This document shows positions 56,691 to 64,000 of a stretch of DNA of 64,000 nucleotides, piece by piece. A program made the translations under genes and the position numbers. The notes below the pieces were generated by a model. That model saw only the letters and a program-made list of their open reading frames with translations. It had not been told where the DNA came from and did not search any database. The first letter of the stretch is position 1. Every line of letters begins with the position of its first letter. Location: contig JAFFJZ010000007.1 of assembly GCA_018340375.1 (NCBI GenBank), forward strand, positions 20,992,001-21,056,000, read 5' to 3'. This DNA comes from Gonatopus flavifemur. Taxonomy: Eukaryota > Arthropoda > Insecta > Hymenoptera > Dryinidae.

Positions 56691-56955
56691 ATCCTATATA
56701 ATTCCAACTCAACCCTCAGTTCTCCCATGGGGCTTGAAAGGGAACAGGAGGTTTTTGAAATCCAATCTGCTGTTCATAGAGGTAAAAACGTACGATTTGA
56801 AGCAAGAACAGGCATCAAGTTCAAGAATCTTAGTACATTCCTAATCATCGAAAAAGCTTCATTGAATTGAGTGCAATACACAGTGAAAGTATTATATTTG
56901 CCTCAGAAAAGAATTTTATAGAATTTTTATGAATTTTTGATAGATTTTATATTCA

Positions 56956-57275
56956 TTGGGGCGGTGCAAAAAACCCACTATCTCTTGCTTTTGTGTCTTG
57001 TATTAAAATATGTTAGTTTTTCGTGTTTCAAGAGTTCTCTTTAGAGATCAGCTCGAAAATAAAATTTTTTTACGGATCGCTCAAGATTTTTTGAATTTTG
57101 AAAATAGTAAAAATACATTGTTATTTTGTTCCTCGTTGCAGCCCCTAGAAGAATGATAACTTCCTCAAAGTTACATCTCAAAATATTTGTTTTTGAAGGT
57201 TGATCAAGCTTTATAAACATTTCTTAATTCATTGTTTTTGATATTTTCTAGCGACCTTTCAAAATTCATATTAAT
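56956..57275. mobile_element. Partial copy of the mariner-like element at 62045
   Basis: TTGGGGCGGTGCAAAAAACC, CACTATCTCTTGCTTTTGTG and GAGATCAGCTCGAAAATAAA follow the order of the left and inverted right ends of 62045-63011. TTCCTCAAAGTTACATCTCA matches its interior. The right half is missing. Confidence 0.65.
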
Positions 57276-57932
57276 TTTTAATATATAATATTATTTTCAA
57301 TCAGCGCCTTGATGGATAAGACTACACCAAAAGATGAAAAAGAACATTTATATTGTTCGGTGTACACGGAATCATTTTATTCTAATGAATTCCTATTCAA
57401 ATCGTTCTCTTTCCAACGGAGGCGGAGAAAAATAAATGATCATACAACCGTGTATGATAGTGAGTCCATAAATATGTTCAGAAATGACTTCATACTCGTA
57501 CATTTTCGTATACAGTCGAATCCGAGGTAATATGGATTGAGTCTAGCTTGGATAACCGAAAACTAGGTTAATACGGTTGATTTCGAAATTGAAATTATAC
57601 AAGAGATTCGTGATTTTGGTGTCTTATATTTTGAATTGCACGATACGTACGTGTGTGTGTGGTGAGAGATTGGTTATTTTAAATTAACTGTAGTAATTGG
57701 ATATGAATGATTGAAGAATTTTGAATCACTTTCCTCCAAAACACGATTGAAAATACAGCTACGGAAGAATCTAACGTTTCATACATAGAGAGAATCGAAT
57801 AAATCAAATGAGCAATGATCCATACGTTTCACATGTATGCTCGAACAAAGTGTGAAGGGGAAAAACGGAAAAATGTATATATGGTGTCCAATTGTTATCA
57901 ATTCCTCTGTGATGAGAATTTTGTGAGTAGTA

Positions 57933-58313
57933 CCTGTGTGGAAATTAATTCTTGGCGGCAGTTTCGGCCAAACTAAGTCGCCTTATTTCATTTCAGGCCC
58001 TGTTTTGGTTACCCTTACAGAGCCTTGACAGGATTGTCACGCACTGATCTTCAGGGCCTGCATAGTATTCCCAACTTGGGCCTATGTAGGACATTCACGA
58101 CGAAGCCAATGCAGGCGCTGAAACTAGGACCTTTAAAAAGATAATAAATTGTCGTGAATATTATCAAATCGAATAAATATTGCAAGGAGGGAATCCCAGA
58201 AGGAAACTTCCTCGATTGAAAATTGGGCTATCCAAGGCCCTATTTGTACCCAGACCACTTCGAATTGAGCCCGAACAGGGCCTGGAATGGGCCGATTTCA
58301 ATTTCCACTCAGG
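57933..58313. mobile_element. GGCC-rich element with CCTGTGTGGAAATT ends
   Basis: CCTGTGTGGAAATTAATT and ATTTCAATTTCCACTCAGG are inverse with TA on both sides (57931-57932, 58314-58315). The interior has repeated GGCCCTGTTTTGG, CAGGGCCTGCATAG and CAGGGCCTGGAATGGGCC words. Confidence 0.75.
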
Positions 58314-58857
58314 TATTCCACTCAACATTACTTTGTTCATAAATTATCGGACTGCATGACATCAGTGTTATAATGAGTGAAACAGGCGCATAAAGAAATC
58401 ACCAATATGATTTGAATAAATTTGTTATCTTCGACGTAGATTTTGATTTAAAAAAAGAATCAATATAAAGATGAGGCCCTATGCGGGCTGTAGTTGGGTG
58501 CATTCAGATTTTCAAAACAGGGGCACCGTTGGCAACGCAGCTTGGCCCTACGTGGGTTGTATACAGGTATGCTTAAATTAGGATCTTCGGGAGAACACGG
58601 GGAGCCTGGCAAGGCCCTATGCAAGCTGTAGTTGGTGTGCCTAGATTTTAAAGACGGGGGAAAAAATTGGTAATGCAGCTTGACCCCATGTAGGCCTTAT
58701 ATGGGTGTCCCTGAGTTAGAGAAATCAGGCTGAGTATCAGCAACCCGACGAGGCCCTTTAGTGGTTAGGGTTAGGATATCCTAAATTTGGACACCTAATA
58801 TAAGCCCATACGGGGCCTATACTCAATACAGGATGCCCAGAAAAATTTCCACACGGG
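58314..58857. mobile_element. GGCC-rich tandem segment ending CCACACGGG-TA
   Basis: Two direct units of about 138 bp begin GAGGCCCTATGCGGGCTGTA (58473) and AAGGCCCTATGCAAGCTGTA (58611). The right end ATTTCCACACGGG followed by TA is a terminus of the same set as 57933. It may pair with 57933 as one 925-bp element, or with a lost left end. Confidence 0.6.
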
Positions 58858-58859
58858 TA

Positions 58860-59850
58860 GTAACAGTAGTAATCACACAGCTATACACGGGATTTTTCAA
58901 CAAAAATTTTATATCCATGCACAAGCGTTTTTTGGATATTCCCGGAAATATGAATTCCTCAAAACAATTATGTTATCGATAACTTCCCACTCCTATTCTC
59001 GTTCTAGGAATTTCATTAGTTACAACACAAATTCGATATGACTGATTAATTTCCGTATTAAAAGAAAACACAGATCGTGTATAAATATACATGTATCTGT
59101 AATTGATCGAGAGCAATAAAAAACATTGACGCTTGACTTTATTCCAGATAACATCTCTCCGATGATCGTTCTCTTTTTCTCGTCCCTGGCCGTGGCTCAC
59201 GTAGGTTAGGTTAGGGTAACCCGCATATACGGACGTGCTCTACCATCTCGGATCTTGGATATGTATATGCACGACAGAGCAAGTATTTTTCTGAATGATA
59301 CGATGAAGTAAGAGTCAACTGTTGATAGGTGTACGCATGTGTATGTACGTGAGGTTGCGGTGAGTATCCGTCAGTTCGTGATCGTGTATGTAATCGGTCT
59401 TCTGAATACACATTATCACGCGTTAAGTGGTCAATAACACGCAACAAATAAAATTTATTCCTCATTATGGGAGAAAAAAATAGAAAATGATTTTAAATGC
59501 ACGAAAGCTCGTTCGTTTGTTGTTTTTCGGTACGTAATTTTGACAAGATAATAAGCTTTCTGTAAACCAACGAATTACCAGGGCAATGACGCTAGTAATC
59601 AGTGTTGCAGGGAAACTTTTTCCAAGATAAGCTTATTGTTACCTTCGAACCTCCGAAGAAGTATTTACCACTTTAGAGGGAAAATATTCTGAATCTAGGG
59701 AGACTGGAAACTCTTTGTTTAGTGCTTGAATTTACACGAATAACGAAAAATCATATTGATGAGATTCACCAAAACCATAACATTAAAAATCAAATTTACA
59801 TCTCAACATTTGCAAATTTTTTATCCCAATTGAAAAATTCTATACTGTCC
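58860..59850. other. Spacer, nothing recognised
   Basis: GTAGGTTAGGTTAGGGTAAC at 59200-59219 contains two TTAGG units, the arthropod telomere repeat, but two units are no array. The remainder shows no elements. Confidence 0.4.
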
Positions 59851-59852
59851 TA

Positions 59853-60118
59853 CACGGAGAAAAAGGTATCTTGAAAAATACCATAATTTATGGGTTTTGG
59901 CGTTGGTCTAACCCGAGTCAAAATATTTACATGAAGATACCTCTAGAAGTACCATAATGGTTGGGACTTTTATGAGGAAGGTACCATGCTTCTTCATAAA
60001 AGTCCAAAAAATTATGGGACTTTTAGAGGTTCGTTTACGTCAATATTTTGACTCGGGTCAGACCAACGTCAAAAATCCATGAATTATGGTATTTTTCAAG
60101 ATATCTGTTTTCTCAGTA
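59853..60118. mobile_element. CACGGAGAAAA-family MITE with about 110-bp arms
   Basis: The left CACGGAGAAAAAGGTATCTT and right AAGATATCTGTTTTCTCAGTA pair, flanked by TA (59851-59852, 60119-60120). GAAAAATACCATAATTTATG, TTGGTCTAACCCGAGTCAAA and their inverses form long arms around an inner hairpin (GGGACTTTTATGAGGAAG). Confidence 0.9.
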
Positions 60119-60120
60119 TA

Positions 60121-61016
60121 TTAAAAAAAATATTTGCAATCATAAATTTATCTGATAGAATTAATTGATGAATATTGATATCACTTGTGATCGAATAATC
60201 AAATTCACTCGCCGGATTAAATATCAAAACGTCAGGTATCTAACATCATATTTTTAATACGCAACTTTACACTTCTATTTGAAAAATTCCACCCGTCAAT
60301 TCTAATTCCCAATCCACATTCTATACTTCCACTTGACGTACTTCATTGCACCCTTCCACTCTGTATTCGCACTTCACATTTCCACTTTGCCCTTTCACTT
60401 TCGTTTCATCGTTTTATTCCACGATATCTCTCTCAGCATTTCTACTTCGTCTACCCACTCCAACTTCATGTCTTCCTGTTGCTTCTTTTCTCCTCTTCGT
60501 GTAATTCTATATAACTCGTTCCGGATTTTACCATGGAAAGAAGAAAGAGAATGTGAAAAATGAGAAGAAACGTGACAAATAAAAAGAATCAGCTGATCTT
60601 TGTCTTATGATTTACGATTCTTTTGGAATTTCGTTATAATTATAATTCATAAATTATTTCTCCATAGAATAATATAACATCCACGATTGTTCAAGTTGAA
60701 ATTTATTATATCATTGTGATTTTAGTACGATGACAATCAAATATAATTAATCGAGACTGGTATTACAGTGATAAGAGTCAGAAAACGCGTCAGTTACATT
60801 GCCGACGAGTCTTATTTATTATTGATTCATGGTTTTACATCAGTGGGCTTGAATGATCTGATAATTCGTTCAGGAAAGTAACAAGGATTGCACAAAAAGA
60901 TCACTATGATTGCACTGAAAAAAAGGTTTATTTATATTTAAGGGGGAGAATCTGAATTAAAAAGCATTGAGGACATTCACCACCTCTCTCAAAAGTTACT
61001 ACATCCCACATTTCTT
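60121..61016. other. Spacer with a pyrimidine-rich TTCCACTT tract
   Basis: At 60266-60505 the plus strand is built of degenerate CTTCCACTTGAC, ATTTCCACTTTGCC and CTTCACATTTCC words about 10-14 bp apart. A lone GCACTGAAAAAAAGG end lies at 60913. No gene is seen. Confidence 0.4.
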
Positions 61017-61031
61017 CCCCCCCCCCCCCCC
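61017..61031 (+). repeat. Poly-C run
   Basis: Fifteen consecutive C. The L repeat starts about 165 bp downstream, much as a poly-G run precedes L copy 1 at 9171-9183. Confidence 0.95.
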
Positions 61032-61196
61032 AGTGTTCTCATAGATGAACAAATAAAATTAAAAATGAATAGCTGCATTTCCTTTGATATCCAAAGTAGT
61101 TGCACCTGCTAATCAAAATCGATTTTATTCATCAATCGCAGAAGAAACCTGGGAGGGAGAAATCTAGTCACATCATCTCTATTGAATACCCTTGTC

Positions 61197-61496
61197 ATGT
61201 CCAGATTTGTAAAGCACCTCGCAAATAGAATCTTACATCGGTGTACAAGATAGAGGTAGTATTTCTTATTCAAAGTAGAAAAACCGAGAGATATTTTAAT
61301 TTTCATACATCATTCTTCTATGTGCACTAGAAACAGAACCTCGACGAATTTGTGAAATTCAAAATTTACTCGAGGTTTGAAAAAACGTGCTTTTTAGAAG
61401 AGAACAGTCACTTGAGCTTGCTGTACAAATTTTTTAAAAATAATTCTCCATGAATTTTTGTAGTTCACATAGGAAAGAATACAAAACTGAAGATGC
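61197..61496. repeat. Diverged dispersed repeat L, copy 2
   Basis: Direct-orientation relative of 9350-9622, sharing AAGATAGAGGT, TTTACTCGAGG, GAAAAAACGTGCTTTTTAGA and CACATAGGA in order. The 65-codon frame here (61109-61306, minus) is not kept in the other copy, which argues against coding. Confidence 0.65.
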
Positions 61497-61499
61497 CAA

Positions 61500-62044
61500 G
61501 CTCTCATTCGTTTCAATTGTACGTCTGGTTTTGTTTTTAAATCTTGCACACCAGTTGATAACAAATTTGAAGATGGAAACGAGAGAAAACAGGTTTTATC
61601 TCATTATTTTAAATTAGAAAAAATTGGTTTGTTAACTTTAAATATACATTAGAATATCACAAAAAATGTATTTCATTAAATTATTTGTCTCTCACCTGAA
61701 ATAATTCCGAAAGAAGCACGTATTTTTACGCGTACTGATTCAAAATTTTTCCTTACCAAATGTATATTTCCTTGTGAGCGAGGAAAAGTTGTTTTTTTAT
61801 CAAATACATTCCGGTTTTCCGCTATAAGCAAATTTACATTTGTTGACTATAAATAATTCTTCTTTCCTGTGCAATTATAACACTAGTTAACACTCTTTTC
61901 ATATGTTGACTGATTCGAAGTCATCAAGATATGTTGAATATGAAAATGAAGTCAGGTTTCTTGAATTAGTTCTCTTTTCTTGTAATTTCTCCAATATAAC
62001 ATTTATCAATTATGTAAACTATATATGTAATCTATATATAACCA
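61500..62044. other. AT-rich spacer, nothing recognised
   Basis: No repeat termini or coding-like frames. Confidence 0.45.
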
Positions 62045-63011
62045 TTAGGTTGGCGCAAGAAAACTGACTATTCTTTGTCTTCGTGTCTCGTATGAGAATA
62101 TATTAATGTTTCATGTCTTAAGAATCCTCTCCCAAGATCAGCTCAAGCAAAAACTTTTTAGGGGTCGTTCAGGATTTCTGAAAATTATAAAAATAATTGA
62201 AATTCATGTTTTGTTTTTCAATTTGTCTCTCGTTCGAGTAATTTCAGTGTAGTACCTGAAAAAATAGTAACTTCCTCAAAGTTACAGCTCAAAATATTTA
62301 TTTTGGTAGATCACTCAGGATTTATGAACATTTTTGAATTCATTGCTCCTGATGTTTCCGAGCAAAAATAATCAAAATTCATTGTTCTTTATTTTTCAAT
62401 TTTTCCGGGTTCATTTTTAAAGGTTGCTTAGAATTCATAAACGTTTTTAAATTCATTGCTTTTGATGTTTCCGAGCAAAAACTCGAAGATTATATGAAGA
62501 ATAAAATTCCTGAAATTTACAAAATCAACTGATCGATTTGATTGATCACTTTAATTAAATTTTAATTGTTTCAATCAATTGGATTTATTGATTAGAAAAA
62601 TTTATATTCTGTGATGTGTTGGATTTCTTTCCCATCTCGTGGTGTATTCTTATCCATTAAGGTGCTAAACGAAAGTGATAGTATATGCTGAATATTAATA
62701 TGAATTTTGAACGTTCGCTCGAAAACTTCAAAAGTAATGAATTGGAAAATATACGTGGATTTTGATTACTGTAACTTTGAGAAAGCGACAATTTCTTACA
62801 GCACTCAATTTTACTGTAACGAGAAAGAAAATTCTAAAACATCACACAATGAATTTTCACTATTTTTAGAATTTCAAAAAAATCTTGAGCGTTTCTCAAA
62901 AAATTTTTTTTCGAGCTGATCTTCAGAGAAGACTCTTAAAACATGAAAAACCAACATATTTTCCTACGAGACACGAACAATAAAGATAGTCGGTTTTCTT
63001 GCACGGCCTTA
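62045..63011. mobile_element. Mariner-like element with long inverted ends, non-autonomous
   Basis: The left TTAGGTTGGCGCAAGAAAAC is inverse to the right GTTTTCTTGCACGGCCTTA. Similarity continues inward for about 150 bp (TGTCTCGTATGAGAATATAT, AAGATCAGCTCAAGCAAAAA and partners). TTAGGTTGG starts resemble mariner inverted repeats. The interior has two direct units near 62308 and 62421 sharing GATGTTTCCGAGCAAAAA. No transposase frame and no clear TA duplication. Confidence 0.65.
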
Positions 63012-63343
63012 CTCTAAATCTCACATTGTTTTCGTATTGAGTGCATCGAAAGCTCTCAAAATCAGTCCCCAAACCCCAGGATACAGGAAAGAAACATTGT
63101 TTTGTTGCCCTGTCTAATAAGAATAAATACATTGTTAGAAATCCCTCCAAATTTCATGCATTCAAATTCTTGCGGGGATAGAAGAGTCCTGGCTTAACAG
63201 TTCCTTCAGAAGCACCCATTTTGCTGAATACACCGATAAAATTATTTCGTTGCGTCTACTGACAAATTTTGTTGCCACATCTCCAATTAAGTGTTTTTGT
63301 TGGCATAACCAAGTTTTGTGGCTCTGACCACAATTTGGCTAAC
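63012..63343. other. Spacer, nothing recognised
   Basis: Slightly less AT-rich, without a recognised repeat. A 75-codon minus frame (62923-63150) overlaps the mariner-like end. Confidence 0.4.
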
Positions 63344-63347
63344 TTGA

Positions 63348-63596
63348 GGCGATACCAGCGACCCCTGAAGATGCAACCAGACCTATTATTGGTTAGAAAT
63401 GGACACAACCAAAACTATTCTGTCAAATTACTCGAAAACAAAGAAAAGAAATCAAAATATTGCTCTGTACAGACCTTCTTCAATCAATAAAGGTGGTCTG
63501 TACAAAGCGATATTTTCCTTTTATTGCTTTATTTTCTAATAATTTGTCAAAAAAGATTTGGCTCGAGTTGCATCGTCAGGGGCCATTGGTATCTCC
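63348..63596. mobile_element. TTAA-flanked (piggyBac-type) MITE
   Basis: It is flanked by TTGA (63344-63347) and TTAA (63597-63600). The ends GGCGATACCAGCGACCCCTG and CAGGGGCCATTGGTATCTCC resemble those at 296-498. Inner arms include ATTGCTCTGTACAGACCTTC and GGTGGTCTGTACAAAGCGAT. The 73-codon frame across it is an artefact. Confidence 0.8.
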
Positions 63597-63858
63597 TTAA
63601 GTTAATGATTCAGTAGGATATTTTTGTTGCGGTCTTGGATCAAGTAACTGAATTTTTATTGCTAATGAAAACATTTGATGAAGATATATCAATGGAATTT
63701 GTTTTTTCAGTGTACGAATTTATCAAGATTCGCTCATGTTGCCTGAACTACCGATATATTCCTTCTTGTGTGTCGTATTTAGCAACTTCGTTTCCTAGAT
63801 TTTTCAGAAACTAATACATAATTTCTCTTCTCATACCAGATTCATTCAAAAGTTCCTA

Positions 63859-64000
63859 CAGTCATGGGCGTAGCCAGCTCAAAACTTAAGGGAGGGCAAA
63901 ATGTTCAATTCAAATTTTCCATAACTTTTTTATATATAATTTTTGTATATTCAATTAACGAACATTTTTTTCTTATTCTACAAGGGGGGGCAGCTGCCCT
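63859..64000. mobile_element. hAT-like repeat cut by the window edge
   Basis: CAGTCATGGGCGTAGCCAGC followed by GGGAGGGCAAAATG and later AAGGGGGGGCAGCTGCCCT resembles a GGGCGTAGCCAG-type terminus I associate with hAT-like repeats in arthropods. GGGGGGGCAGCTGCCCT is itself a palindrome and may mark the centre. The other end lies outside the window. Confidence 0.5.

Noticed and set aside
59200..59219. Telomere-like GGTTAGGTTAGGG
   Set aside because: Only two TTAGG units, and isolated GGTTAG words recur by chance across the window. Not a telomeric array.
1..64000. CRISPR arrays, operons, Shine-Dalgarno sites, rho-independent terminators
   Set aside because: The AT-rich MITE landscape and lack of long frames show a eukaryotic genome. 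The many hairpins are transposon palindromes, and no regularly spaced identical repeats with unique spacers exist.
1..64000. Endogenous viral genes
   Set aside because: No frame resembles a viral structural or replication protein, and no long terminal repeats or integrase-like motifs were seen.

Overview
The window is AT-rich eukaryotic nuclear DNA with no operons, no recognisable conserved protein domain and no tRNA or rRNA gene. It is dominated by short non-autonomous DNA transposons (MITEs) and foldback elements. Organism: an insect is most likely, possibly a hymenopteran. The grounds are abundant CpG in AT-rich DNA, scattered GGTTAGG words, hAT-, Tc1/mariner- and piggyBac-type MITEs, CRE octamers and GAGA-like tracts. 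This is an inference, not an identification. Coding content is minimal: most open frames are chance or transposon-derived. The one with coding-like composition is a 74-codon minus-strand ORF at 32941-33165, preceded by a promoter-like leader.

Layout. 1-2.5 kb: a hAT MITE split by a TTAA-flanked MITE, then a 590-bp foldback with a nested TA-flanked MITE. 2.5-4.3 kb: a CpG- and GAGA-rich island and simple repeats. 5.8-10 kb: two more hAT MITEs, one with two nested insertions, plus other MITEs. 12.1-13.5 kb: a 1.37-kb element with TAGGGGAGAGTGGGGCA ends and a MITE inside. 14.4-16 kb: a more GC-balanced, probably unique tract with a perfect CRE and CGT repeats. 17-24 kb: scattered MITEs in featureless AT-rich DNA. 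27.2-29.4 kb: a dense nested cluster. 33 kb: the small-ORF locus. 34.8 and 51.8 kb: twin hAT MITEs. 38.8-39.3 and 43.3-46.3 kb: triplet and tetranucleotide-rich, CpG-rich islands. 47-58.9 kb: MITEs, AGCT-unit arrays, a tRNA-like SINE head, a foldback of about 15-bp units, and GGCC-rich elements. 59.8-64 kb: further MITEs, a mariner-like element with long inverted ends and a piggyBac-type MITE.

The most unusual pattern is a set of elements sharing only about 12 terminal bases (CACGGAGAAAA or CACTGAGAAAA, TA duplications). Their interiors are unrelated, and most are built from degenerate units of about 20-22 bp. A second set shares CCCGAGTGGAAAA-like ends with 2-bp duplications and unrelated interiors. 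Several insertions can be dated relative to one another, because the opposite arm of a palindrome or a second family copy preserves the empty site.

All boundaries and identities were read by eye. No alignment or database search was run.
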